The notes under the pieces: model-generated | Seen by the model: only the letters and a program-made list of their open reading frames with translations | Database searches by the model: none | What the model was told of the DNA's origin: nothing | Position numbers and translations under genes: made by a program | From: Bacteroidales bacterium | GTDB lineage: Bacteria > Bacteroidota > Bacteroidia > Bacteroidales > WCHB1-69 | Length of the DNA stretch: 14,369 bases | Assembly (NCBI GenBank): GCA_016290715.1 | Contig: JAEEUY010000020.1 | Span: 1 to 14,369 of the forward strand | Direction of reading: 5' to 3' | In this document: positions 6,214 through 13,766 of the stretch, one piece after another | Position numbering within the stretch: position 1 is the first letter of the stretch | Layout of the letters: every line of letters begins with the position of its first letter

Positions 6214-7446
6214 ATGGAAATTTTATCTAACAGAGTTCTGAATATGGCTGAATCGGAGACATTGGCCATGACGCAAGTAGCACGTGAATTGAAAGAATCA
6301 GGGAAAGATGTGATCAGTTTAAGTATTGGCGAACCTGATTTCAATACACCGGAAGAGGTGAAAATAGCGGCCAAGCAGGCTATTGATGAAAACTGGACGC
6401 ATTATCCTCCTGTGGCTGGTTATCCGGAATTGAAAAAAGCCATTTGCGCTAAATTTAAAAGAGATAATGATTTGGATTACAAACCCGAACAAATTGTGGT
6501 ATCGACAGGGGCAAAACAATCTCTTTACCAAGTGATTATGGCTATGATTAATCCAGGGGATGAGGTGATTATCCCGGCTCCCTTTTGGGTTTCTTATAAA
6601 GCCATTGTGCAATTGGCAGAGGGTAAATCGGTGTATATTCAAACCAAAATAGAGAACGATTTTAAGGTTACTCCTGAAGAATTGCGTTCAGTAATCACTC
6701 CCAAGACCAAGATGATGATTTTCAGCAGCCCGTCAAATCCTACGGGGATGCTATACACCAAGGAAGAGCTCCGTGCTTTGGCAGAGGTTTTGAAGGAATT
6801 CCCGCAAATTTTTGTGGTGGCAGATGAAATTTATGAACATATTAATTTTGAGGGGCACCACGAAAGTATGGCACAGTTTGATTTTATGAAAGAGCGTGTG
6901 ATCACCGTTAATGGGGTGGCGAAAGGATTTGCGATGACGGGGTGGCGAATCGGTTTCATTGGTGCGCCGGTAGCCATTGCCAAAGCATGCAACAAGTTGC
7001 AAGGGCAAGTTACTTCGGCCACCTGTTCTATTGCACAACGTGCTACGATTAAAGCGATGGAGATGGATCCGAAAACTTCGGATGACATTATGAATATGAG
7101 AAATATTTTCAAGAAACGTCGCGATATGGTGTATGATTTATTGCGCGAGATTCCCGGTTTTAATGTCCGCTTGCCGAAAGGTGCCTTTTATTTCTTCCCG
7201 GAAGTAAGTAGCTTGTACGGGAAAAATGTGCCTTCTGATTCCATTTTTGCAGAAAAATATGGGAAGACAAGGATAGAAAACTCCACCGATTTATGCATGT
7301 ATATTTTATATGATGCCAATGTGGCGTTGGTGCAAGGGATTGCCTTTGGCGACGACCGTTGTGTCCGGTTATCGTATGCCACATCGGAAGAAAAACTACG
7401 GGAGGCGGTAAAGAGAATTAGAGAAGCAGTTGAAAATTTGAAATAA
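6214..7446 (+). CDS. aspC: Aspartate-type aminotransferase (PLP, class I)
   Basis: The 410-residue protein is a class I aminotransferase of the aspartate aminotransferase I-gamma type. It transfers amino groups between aspartate (or related amino acids) and 2-oxoglutarate in the cytoplasm. Landmarks are SIGEPDFNTP at 37-46, YPPVAGYPELK at 64-74, STGAKQSL (phosphate binding) at 97-104, SSPSNPTG with Asn175, ADEIYEH with Asp204 and Tyr207, the Schiff-base Lys237 in VNGVAKGFAMTGWR, Arg245, and substrate carboxylate Arg385 in VRLSYA. All key residues are present and the length is normal. Specificity between aspartate, glutamate and other amino acids cannot be fixed from sequence alone. The lpxH start follows 9 bp after its stop. 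Confidence 0.92.
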   Translation: MEILSNRVLNMAESETLAMTQVARELKESGKDVISLSIGEPDFNTPEEVKIAAKQAIDENWTHYPPVAGYPELKKAICAKFKRDNDLDYKPEQIVVSTGAKQSLYQVIMAMINPGDEVIIPAPFWVSYKAIVQLAEGKSVYIQTKIENDFKVTPEELRSVITPKTKMMIFSSPSNPTGMLYTKEELRALAEVLKEFPQIFVVADEIYEHINFEGHHESMAQFDFMKERVITVNGVAKGFAMTGWRIGFIGAPVAIAKACNKLQGQVTSATCSIAQRATIKAMEMDPKTSDDIMNMRNIFKKRRDMVYDLLREIPGFNVRLPKGAFYFFPEVSSLYGKNVPSDSIFAEKYGKTRIENSTDLCMYILYDANVALVQGIAFGDDRCVRLSYATSEEKLREAVKRIREAVENLK

Positions 7447-7455
7447 AGGAATCCG

Positions 7456-8232
7456 ATGGCAGCATTATTCCAGCATCCTATCACCATTAATGGGACCATC
7501 TATTTTGCTTCTGATTTTCATTTCGGTGCTCCGAATAAAGCGGAGAGCGCTGTGCGGGAAGAAGCGGTGGTGCGTTGGTTGGATACGATCAAGGAAGATG
7601 CCAACTATCTGTTTCTGCTTGGCGATATCTTTGACTTCTGGTTTGAGTACAAAGATGTCGTTCCGCGCGGTAATTTCATCTTCTTAGCCAAGTTGGCCGA
7701 ACTTCGCAAGAAGGGGATTGTGATCTATTATTTTACCGGGAACCACGATATGTGGGTGCACAACTATTTCAAGGAAGAGATAGGAATGGAGGTGTTTCAT
7801 GAACAACAAGCCTTTTTAATCAATGGGAAAAAGTGCATCATCGGACATGGGGATGGGCTGGATCCCAAAGATAAAGGTTATCGTTTAATCAAAGGCATCT
7901 TTGCATTCCGACCGAATCAGATTATATACGGGGCGTTGCCTCCGCGCTGGGCATTTTCGCTTGCCCGCTTCTTTTCAAGAAATAGTCGGGCGATGAACCA
8001 CAAGAAAAAGGGGGAGAAATATGTCGATGGCGATTGTATGCTCCCTTACATAAAAGGGGTGTTGCAAACAGAAAAGATAGACCTTTTCGTCTATGGACAC
8101 AGGCATGTGCCCATAGAACAAAAATTGGAGGATGGCGCAATGTATTATAATACCGGCGACTGGTTAGATTACGATACCTTCTTATATTGGAAGGAACCCC
8201 ACACTATCCAATTGTTGCATTTTGAGCGGTAA
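7456..8232 (+). CDS. lpxH: UDP-2,3-diacylglucosamine diphosphatase (LpxH-type)
   Basis: The 258-residue calcineurin-like metallophosphoesterase carries the metal-binding series FASDFHFG (Asp20, His22), GDIFDFWFEY (Asp57), TGNHD (Asn96, His97), GHGDG (His131) and YGHRHVP (His215, His217). The GDIFDFWFEY block and a helical lid at about 142-185 (RLIKGIFAFRPNQ, then FSLARFFSRNSR) point to LpxH. LpxH hydrolyses UDP-2,3-diacylglucosamine to lipid X at the inner face of the membrane, the fourth step of lipid A synthesis. The start ATG follows an AAAGGA 6 bp upstream and lies 9 bp after aspC. The organism therefore makes lipopolysaccharide. A general metallophosphatase is possible but less likely. 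Confidence 0.9.
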   Translation: MAALFQHPITINGTIYFASDFHFGAPNKAESAVREEAVVRWLDTIKEDANYLFLLGDIFDFWFEYKDVVPRGNFIFLAKLAELRKKGIVIYYFTGNHDMWVHNYFKEEIGMEVFHEQQAFLINGKKCIIGHGDGLDPKDKGYRLIKGIFAFRPNQIIYGALPPRWAFSLARFFSRNSRAMNHKKKGEKYVDGDCMLPYIKGVLQTEKIDLFVYGHRHVPIEQKLEDGAMYYNTGDWLDYDTFLYWKEPHTIQLLHFER

Positions 8233-8323
8233 ATGGCAAAGGAGATACGGATAAATCTGAAAATGAGAGGGGAAAGTGAAAAATTTTTGCGGGATGTGCG
8301 AGGAAAAGATGAAGGGAGGGCAT

Positions 8324-9724
8324 TTAGATTTCTACACTTTCTCTGAATTTAGGAATACTGCTATGGGTGAAGCCGGCGTCGGCAAGGTGTTGTGCATATT
8401 CAATTCTTGCTTGGTCTTCTCCATGAACGATGAAGATGTTTTTGGTTTTTTTCTTGTTTTGGCAGGATAAATATTGAATGAGTTCCCGATAATCTGCGTG
8501 TCCAGAAAAGGCTTCGATAGAAGCTAATGTGGCTTTAACTTTATATTTTGTTCCAAAGATGGATACCTCTTTGTCACCACGCATGATTTTGGCGCCGAGG
8601 GTAGTGGGTGAACAATAACCGACAGACAAAATGGTGGTACGCGGGTTCTCAATATTGTTGGCCAAATGATGTTTTACACGTCCCGCCTCCATCATCCCTG
8701 AGGCCGAAATAATAATGCAGGGACGGTTGTAGGAATTGAGTTTTTTGGAGTCTTCAATAGAGCGGATATAGTGCAAATTCTGGAATCCGAACGGGTCCGG
8801 GTCGGTTTTGATATAATCTTGCAAACTCTCCACAAAGCAATCGCTGTGCAGGCGGAAAATGTCGGTGGCAGAAACGGCCAGCGGACTATCTACGAATATG
8901 TCAATATCCGGCAAATCATGGTTGTTTTTTAGTTTCTGGAGCGCATAAACGATTTCTTGTGTTCTGCCGATGGCAAAGGAGGGGATAATCAGTTTCCCTT
9001 TGCGTTTGGCACAAGCATCTTTGATGACCATACAAAGGGTTTGTTCGGCATCTTCCAAAGTGGTATGGATGCGGTTTCCGTAAGTGGATTCGGTGATAAT
9101 ATAGTCGGCTTGTGGAAAGGGTTCAGGGTCTGGTAAAATGGCTTTATGATAACGCCCGATGTCGCCTGTGTAACAAAGGGTTTTCTTCTTTCGACCTTCT
9201 TTGAAGGTGATGTAAATGGCCGCGCTTCCCAACATGTGCCCTGTATTGATGAAGCGAATGTTGAAATCGGTTGTGATGGCAAAATCCAATCCGTAAGGCA
9301 CAGAGATGAAATGCCGCATACAAGAAACCGCATCCTTCATAGTGTAGATGGGTTCAACGGGTTCCAAATGCTGCATTTTGCGTTTCTTATTGAATTGATT
9401 GGTATCGGTTTCCTGAATGCGTCCCGAATCAGGAAGCATGATAGAACAGAGGTCGCGGGTAGCTGGTGTGCAGAAAATCTTCCCTTTGAACCCGTTCTTG
9501 ACAATGTAAGGAATTAATCCGGAGTGGTCGATGTGGGCGTGGGAGAGAAGGATGAAGTCAATATCGCAAGGTTTAAAGCCCAAATCGCGGTTCATGCTAT
9601 CGGTTTCCAATCCTTTCCCTTGATACATCCCGCAGTCTATCAATATTTTAACACCTTTAACGGTGGTGAGTAAAAATTTACTTCCAGTAACTTCAGTGGT
9701 GGCACCCAGAAAATCAATTTTCAT
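8324..9724 (-). CDS. Beta-CASP metallo-beta-lactamase RNase (CPSF73/YsaI-type)
   Basis: The 466-residue protein belongs to the beta-CASP branch of the metallo-beta-lactamase superfamily, whose bacterial members process or degrade RNA. Zinc-site motifs are SHAHIDHSG (His62, His64, Asp66, His67), NTGHMLGSA (His163) and YTGDIGR (Asp188). The beta-CASP motifs follow: TESTYGNR with Glu212, SGMMEAGRVKHHL at 342-354, and EAFSGHADY with His409. A final VHGE (His434) completes the domain. All catalytic residues are present. The C-terminus is the RNA-specificity (RMMBL) domain. It lies 14 bp after the Hsp15-like gene in the same direction, a plausible RNA-metabolism operon. The exact RNA substrate is not known from sequence. 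Confidence 0.9.
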   Translation of the reverse strand: MKIDFLGATTEVTGSKFLLTTVKGVKILIDCGMYQGKGLETDSMNRDLGFKPCDIDFILLSHAHIDHSGLIPYIVKNGFKGKIFCTPATRDLCSIMLPDSGRIQETDTNQFNKKRKMQHLEPVEPIYTMKDAVSCMRHFISVPYGLDFAITTDFNIRFINTGHMLGSAAIYITFKEGRKKKTLCYTGDIGRYHKAILPDPEPFPQADYIITESTYGNRIHTTLEDAEQTLCMVIKDACAKRKGKLIIPSFAIGRTQEIVYALQKLKNNHDLPDIDIFVDSPLAVSATDIFRLHSDCFVESLQDYIKTDPDPFGFQNLHYIRSIEDSKKLNSYNRPCIIISASGMMEAGRVKHHLANNIENPRTTILSVGYCSPTTLGAKIMRGDKEVSIFGTKYKVKATLASIEAFSGHADYRELIQYLSCQNKKKTKNIFIVHGEDQARIEYAQHLADAGFTHSSIPKFRESVEI

Positions 9725-9738
9725 ATTTCAAATTTAAT

Positions 9739-10149
9739 TTAATATTCTAAAAAATCATCATCTTCCCCATAGTAGTTTTTAATATACTCAATCTGTCGGC
9801 GGTCGCGTTTGGTGGGACGGCCTTCCCCGTGTTCCCGATATTCAAACCGCATGTGCAACAACTTCACTCTTTCATATTCTTCTGCAGGTGTCAGGTCTGT
9901 GTAATATTGGGGAACCAATGGTGCGCCCACCCGATTTTTAGGGGTGCCGATGACTTGCACACTTTTTTCCAAAGCCCCAATACGAACAACATACACTTCA
10001 TTCTCTTTGACGATTTTGGAAGGTTTCAGGTTGTTGCCATTCATTTTTACTTTTCCGGCATTACAAGCATCCGTTGCCATGGAGCGAGTTTTGAATAAGC
10101 GAACCATCCATAGCCATTTGTCGATGCGAGTATTGAGTGCATTCTCCAT
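9739..10149 (-). CDS. hslR: Hsp15-like S4-domain RNA-binding protein
   Basis: The 136-residue protein starts with a compact S4 RNA-binding domain at about 7-70 (TRIDKWLWMVRLFKTRSMAT, then AGKVKMNGNNLKPSKIV). A basic C-terminal tail ends with GRPTKRDRRQIEYI at about 109-122. This arrangement is that of Hsp15, which in E. coli binds the 50S subunit carrying a nascent chain after abortive translation. The tail motif GRPxKRDRR is characteristic. A good promoter element lies about 20 bp upstream, so the gene begins a transcription unit with the beta-CASP RNase 14 bp downstream. Confidence 0.87.
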   Translation of the reverse strand: MENALNTRIDKWLWMVRLFKTRSMATDACNAGKVKMNGNNLKPSKIVKENEVYVVRIGALEKSVQVIGTPKNRVGAPLVPQYYTDLTPAEEYERVKLLHMRFEYREHGEGRPTKRDRRQIEYIKNYYGEDDDFLEY

Positions 10150-10162
10150 GGTTGTTGTTTAG

Positions 10163-10180
10163 AGGTGCAAAGGTACACCT
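10163..10180 (-). promoter_or_regulatory. hslR promoter -7 element inside an inverted repeat
   Basis: On the minus strand TACCTTTG (10168-10175), followed by CACC, matches TAnnTTTG. It is framed exactly by the inverted repeat AGGTG (10163-10167 and, as CACCT, 10176-10180). The transcript would start near 10162 and give a very short leader before the ATG at 10149. The repeat may be an operator or a chance symmetry. Confidence 0.5.
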
Positions 10181-10196
10181 AATTTTCTATTAAAAA

Positions 10197-12029
10197 CTAC
10201 TCTTTTATTATTTTAGTATAAAGAATTTTATGATCTGAAGAGAAGGCGCGGACGATGTACAAGCCACTGTTTAAGGAAGAAATATCAACCTCATGGGCGG
10301 CAGCGTGGACTCTTTGGGAAAGGCATAATTTTCCAGTCATATCGAAAAACTCAATCAAGCCAGATTCAAAATTGTCGGGCAAATGAATAAAAACCGATTG
10401 CTGGGCGGGGTTAGGGGCGACGGAGAGGGTGTTGAGTGCCGATTCTGCCAGCAGTGTGGTATCTATCGGGTCGCCCGGTTTGAGATACGAAAAGGTAATG
10501 CTGTCGATATGAGAGGTGATGTTATAAATACGGATAGCGCTTATATATCCGTTAGAGAGAAAAGGTTGGGGATTGGTGGAATAGTCGAAGCGGGTGCGCG
10601 AGTTTGACTGTTTGAATGCAGCCTCGGAAATATCGCCGTCTTCTGTTAGCGTTCCATCCGGACGGTAAATATACACTTCATCCAAAAAATCCACCCCATC
10701 CCATTCGGCATTGCCGACAAAATCACTGTTTATGTGGTAAATCAATAATCCGGATTCTGGAATACTCAAATCAAAGGTGTTGGATTTTTTCCGGCATTCA
10801 ACAACAAAAAATTCATTCTCAATTTCAGAAGGAATGATGTAGGCTATGCGTTCGTTGCTATTTCCCCCCACAGGATATACTGTATAGGTGCCTGATTCTG
10901 TAATGGTGGGTATTTCCTCAAGCCAGTTCCCATATCGGTATTTCATCCATGCGCCCGGGTTTTGTGCGCGGGGAGATGAAGTGGAGGCCATCATATCCCA
11001 AGAGCCAACCGGAGTGAAAAACTCATCACTATAATGATACAGGTCGGGGGCACCTAATGTGTGAAACATTTCGTGGCAGAGAGTGGAAGGGGTGAAATAG
11101 TAAATGTTGTCGCTGAGCTGGAAGTTGAAATCATAAACACGTTTGTTGTTGATTTCAACGTCTTCGGTATATAATGACCAGCGATGGGGCCACAACAAAT
11201 CATTCCAACCCATTACATCGCCTTTGATGACGAAGCAAACATTGTCCACATAGCCATCGTTGTTATAGTCGAGATTCAAATCCGTGGGAATAAGGTCGGC
11301 CACAAATCGGGAAGCGCGTGCCAATAGGGCCATTTCGCGCTCTGTTCTTTCAGTGCCGTCGTCGTCAGCAGCATAACCCTCAGGATTGGTCTCAGAATAA
11401 GGACAATAGTAATTTTGGGGGTAGATATCTTCGTAGGCAACGATGAGGTCGTTTTCTGGTGTCGGAAAGAAGTGGGATTGGATGAAAAGTTGTTGGTACG
11501 AGATGTTTTTAAAGTAGTTATAAAGAGAGTTGCAACCAACAGTAGAGGAGTCGTTAAACATCTTGTTTACATCAGAAAAAGAATTGCTGAAGTTTCCCTC
11601 TTCGGCAAATTTGATGAAAACAACCAGATTATTGAGGGTTCCATGGTTGGTTTCTGAAGTTTTGGGCGAATTTTTGGAAGGGACATTGGCCCACCTTTGC
11701 GTTCTTCTGTTTTGCCACTCGGTTGCAGATATTCTGATGTGTGGAGTCAAGCCCACTTGACGTGGATTAACTTTCCCCGCAACATAATTGCTGGGGATGA
11801 TTTGCGAATGCTCTCGAATGGCATATACAAAAAAGCCCGTTTGCGGATTTTGTACAATAGTAAATCCTTCCGCATCATGAAGGTAGTGATAATACTCATC
11901 CCCCGAAGCGAAACAATGCAAGGTGTCGCCATTGGGTTGTATGATGGTCTGCGGCACATTTTCCATATAAGCTGCCTTCCCGATGAAGCACCACAATAAT
12001 AAAAATACGAAGGGAATGATTTTCTTCAT
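10197..12029 (-). CDS. Secreted M6-family metalloprotease with type IX sorting domain
   Basis: The 610-residue protein begins with a signal peptide at 1 to about 19 (MKKIIPFVFLLLWCFIGKAA). An M6-type (immune inhibitor A-like) zinc protease domain follows at about 130-350. The zinc motif HEMFHTLGAPD at 319-329 gives His319, Glu320 and His323, with the third ligand probably Asp329. A Met-turn-like GSWDMMAS is at 342-349, and DYNNDGYVD at 254-262 looks like a calcium loop. A beta-rich region follows. Residues about 536-610 (SVAPNPAQQSVFIHL to the C-terminus) form a Por/type IX secretion sorting domain. The product is expected to cross the outer membrane and act on extracellular protein. Its ATG overlaps the tlyA stop (ATGA), indicating translational coupling. 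All catalytic residues are intact. Confidence 0.9.
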   Translation of the reverse strand: MKKIIPFVFLLLWCFIGKAAYMENVPQTIIQPNGDTLHCFASGDEYYHYLHDAEGFTIVQNPQTGFFVYAIREHSQIIPSNYVAGKVNPRQVGLTPHIRISATEWQNRRTQRWANVPSKNSPKTSETNHGTLNNLVVFIKFAEEGNFSNSFSDVNKMFNDSSTVGCNSLYNYFKNISYQQLFIQSHFFPTPENDLIVAYEDIYPQNYYCPYSETNPEGYAADDDGTERTEREMALLARASRFVADLIPTDLNLDYNNDGYVDNVCFVIKGDVMGWNDLLWPHRWSLYTEDVEINNKRVYDFNFQLSDNIYYFTPSTLCHEMFHTLGAPDLYHYSDEFFTPVGSWDMMASTSSPRAQNPGAWMKYRYGNWLEEIPTITESGTYTVYPVGGNSNERIAYIIPSEIENEFFVVECRKKSNTFDLSIPESGLLIYHINSDFVGNAEWDGVDFLDEVYIYRPDGTLTEDGDISEAAFKQSNSRTRFDYSTNPQPFLSNGYISAIRIYNITSHIDSITFSYLKPGDPIDTTLLAESALNTLSVAPNPAQQSVFIHLPDNFESGLIEFFDMTGKLCLSQRVHAAAHEVDISSLNSGLYIVRAFSSDHKILYTKIIKE

Positions 12030-12826
12030 GATAGCTGCTTTTTCATTTTTTTTATATCTTTAAAAAGTGTGTTATAATCTATAGAGAAATGGGTGTTTTG
12101 ATAGGAGAAAAGAGCTAAAAATTCTACATTTTTAACCTTTTCAAAGAGGGTGGAAATGCCTATTTGATTTAGGTAAAATCCGTAGTTAATGGCCTCTTGG
12201 GTTACCCGTTGTATGGCGATTTTATATCCTTTTTCATCGGTAACAATGCCACTTTTGTTGAGGAACGAAGCGCCAGCCTCAAATTGGGGCTTGATAAGAA
12301 GTATGCACCGACTGTCGGGTTTGAGAAAGGGTTTGAAGTGGGGGATTAAGTAGGAGAGGGAGATGAAAGAGGCATCGGAAACGATGAAGTCGTAGGTGGA
12401 TGGAGTGATTTCGGTGGGCTGCAAGTCGCGGAAATCTTTGTTTTCCATAGAGTGCACTTGAGGGTGATTTTGTAAGGAGGGGTGTAACTGTTGGGTGCCC
12501 ACATCAATCGCCGTTACAAATTTGGCCCCGTGCTGTAAGGCACAATCCGTGAAACCACCAGTAGATGCCCCGATGTCTAAAACCGTTTTCCCTTTAAAAT
12601 CAATCCCGAAAATTTCAATGGCTTTTTCTAATTTTAACCCCCCGCGACTAACATACTTGTTAAATATGTCAATGACTGTGATTTCAGTATTTTCATCCAC
12701 CAGTTTGGAGGGCTTATCTACAATTTGTCCGTGGATGGCAATGGTTTTTTGATTAATGGCATCTTGTGCCCTTTCCCGAGAAGAAAATAATCCCTTTTCT
12801 ACCAATAATTTGTCTAATCTTTGCAT
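12026..12826 (-). CDS. tlyA: TlyA-type rRNA 2'-O-methyltransferase
   Basis: The start is taken at the ATG at 12826 (MQRLDKLLVEKGLFSSR), giving 266 residues. An in-frame ATG at 12853 would add nine residues not typical of the family. An N-terminal S4 RNA-binding domain occupies about 1-60. It is followed by a FtsJ-like methyltransferase fold with SAM motif LDIGASTGGFTD at about 83-94. The catalytic K-D-K-E set is Lys65 (SRGGLKLEKA), Asp151 (SDASFISL), Lys179 (LIKPQFEAG) and Glu235 (VEFLAL). The enzyme methylates ribose 2'-hydroxyls of rRNA; the old name hemolysin A is misleading. The gene lies 61 bp after the nuclease gene, with which it may share a promoter, and overlaps the protease gene by 4 bp. 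Confidence 0.9.
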   Translation of the reverse strand: MQRLDKLLVEKGLFSSRERAQDAINQKTIAIHGQIVDKPSKLVDENTEITVIDIFNKYVSRGGLKLEKAIEIFGIDFKGKTVLDIGASTGGFTDCALQHGAKFVTAIDVGTQQLHPSLQNHPQVHSMENKDFRDLQPTEITPSTYDFIVSDASFISLSYLIPHFKPFLKPDSRCILLIKPQFEAGASFLNKSGIVTDEKGYKIAIQRVTQEAINYGFYLNQIGISTLFEKVKNVEFLALFSYQNTHFSIDYNTLFKDIKKMKKQLS

Positions 12827-12887
12827 AAAATAGTGTGTAAAATCAAAAAACAAAAAGAAAGTCCATCGTTCTCATGAATATGAAAGA

Positions 12888-13670
12888 TTAACCGTAAAGT
12901 TCATTCAAAAGTTTAGCTAAACGGATTCCGGAACGATATAACTGCTTTTCCATTGTGTCGGTAAAGTGGTAGATATAGTGATAGCTATTCCCGTCCCAAA
13001 TTTTGTGATAATCATATATTTCTTGCGTGATATGATAATTCTGAATTAAAATTTCCGCTTCACTCATCTTTTCAATTTCTTGTGCCATCCTGTGATAACG
13101 GTGTTCTAAATATTCGGCATATTCTGAATAGCTGTAACCTCGGGAGTAAATCAAATCAGAATCCCATACTTTGTGCAAAGTTGAATTTCGCCCGAACCAC
13201 TGTAATTTTATTTTATTCCCGCCTAAATCATCAAAATGTCCCATGTGCATAGGACAAAATTTATCTCCCGCCAAGTGAATGATGAAACGCAGGGCATCAA
13301 AATTGTCAGGTTCATTTCGGAGCACGGCAATCAAACTGTCCATCGCTTTAAATAAATTCCCTCCTTCTTGAGGATAGTTAACCAAAGTAGCTGTCAGTGC
13401 CGAATCGGACATCCCACCATTTAAGTCTTGGAAATGCCAATTGTAACTGTTGGCATAAATGGTGTCGCTTTTAATTTCATCCGCCCAGTTAGCCCAATAA
13501 ACGACCCCCTTTTCACCTAATATTTGATCAATATTCTCTTTGGCTTTGGGTGATAAATGGTTATATGCGATTTGCCCGATAATTCGATGCCCCTCTTGTC
13601 CCCATGCAAAGAGTTGTTCTATTGGGAAAAGGATGAGGAAGGAAAGCAAAAAAAAGGAAATTTTTTTCAT
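12888..13670 (-). CDS. Secreted S1/P1-type zinc nuclease
   Basis: The 260-residue protein has a signal peptide at 1-22, ending PIEQLFA. Cleavage there would leave Trp23 as the mature N-terminus, which this family needs as a zinc ligand. The remaining ligands line up with nuclease P1: His28 (GHRIIG), Asp64 (WADEI), His79 (NWHFQD), His132 and Asp136 (IHLAGD), His142 (MHMGH), and His166/Asp170 (LHKVWD). The spacings 132/136/142 and 166/170 equal those of P1. Such enzymes cut single-stranded DNA and RNA and often act as 3'-nucleotidases. Here it is probably periplasmic or exported and used for nutrient scavenging, as no type IX domain is seen. A matched promoter lies directly upstream. Confidence 0.9.
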   Translation of the reverse strand: MKKISFFLLSFLILFPIEQLFAWGQEGHRIIGQIAYNHLSPKAKENIDQILGEKGVVYWANWADEIKSDTIYANSYNWHFQDLNGGMSDSALTATLVNYPQEGGNLFKAMDSLIAVLRNEPDNFDALRFIIHLAGDKFCPMHMGHFDDLGGNKIKLQWFGRNSTLHKVWDSDLIYSRGYSYSEYAEYLEHRYHRMAQEIEKMSEAEILIQNYHITQEIYDYHKIWDGNSYHYIYHFTDTMEKQLYRSGIRLAKLLNELYG

Positions 13671-13692
13671 CTTGCCATATTAAATAAGGATG

Positions 13693-13723
13693 CAAAAGTA
13701 CATAAAAAACGGTTTCAAACAAA
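13693..13723 (-). promoter_or_regulatory. Full -33/-7 promoter for the S1/P1 nuclease
   Basis: On the minus strand TTTG at 13720-13723 is followed by a 19-bp spacer and TACTTTTG at 13693-13700. This is a match to both elements of the Bacteroidota consensus at the expected spacing. The transcript would start near 13687, about 17 bases before the ATG at 13670. The -33 element overlaps the T-run of the upstream terminator. Confidence 0.65.
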
Positions 13724-13750
13724 AAAAGCACCGTTTGCGGTGCTTTTTTT
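13721..13750 (-). terminator. Intrinsic terminator of the surface-protein gene
   Basis: A perfect 6-bp stem GCACCG/CGGTGC (13728-13733 and 13738-13743) encloses a 4-base loop. It is flanked by runs of seven A and seven T, giving a terminator that works in both directions. It lies 16 bp after the stop of the minus-strand surface-protein gene, which it most likely terminates. Confidence 0.88.
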
Positions 13751-13766
13751 CAATGTATCAATTTGA

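Noticed and set aside
6192..6230. 13-codon reading frame overlapping the aspC start
   Set aside because: It has no regulatory codon pattern (no run of one amino acid) and no terminator/antiterminator pair; chance is the simplest explanation.
8233..8323. Terminator between convergent lpxH and the RNase gene
   Set aside because: The 91-bp gap is purine-rich on the plus strand and no GC-rich stem with a T-run is seen.
8276..8470. 64-codon plus-strand frame after lpxH
   Set aside because: Most of it is antisense to the conserved C-terminus of the beta-CASP RNase and its protein resembles nothing known.
12026..12826. Hemolysin annotation for the TlyA protein
   Set aside because: The S4 domain, SAM motif and K-D-K-E residues mark an rRNA methyltransferase; haemolytic activity is a historical label.
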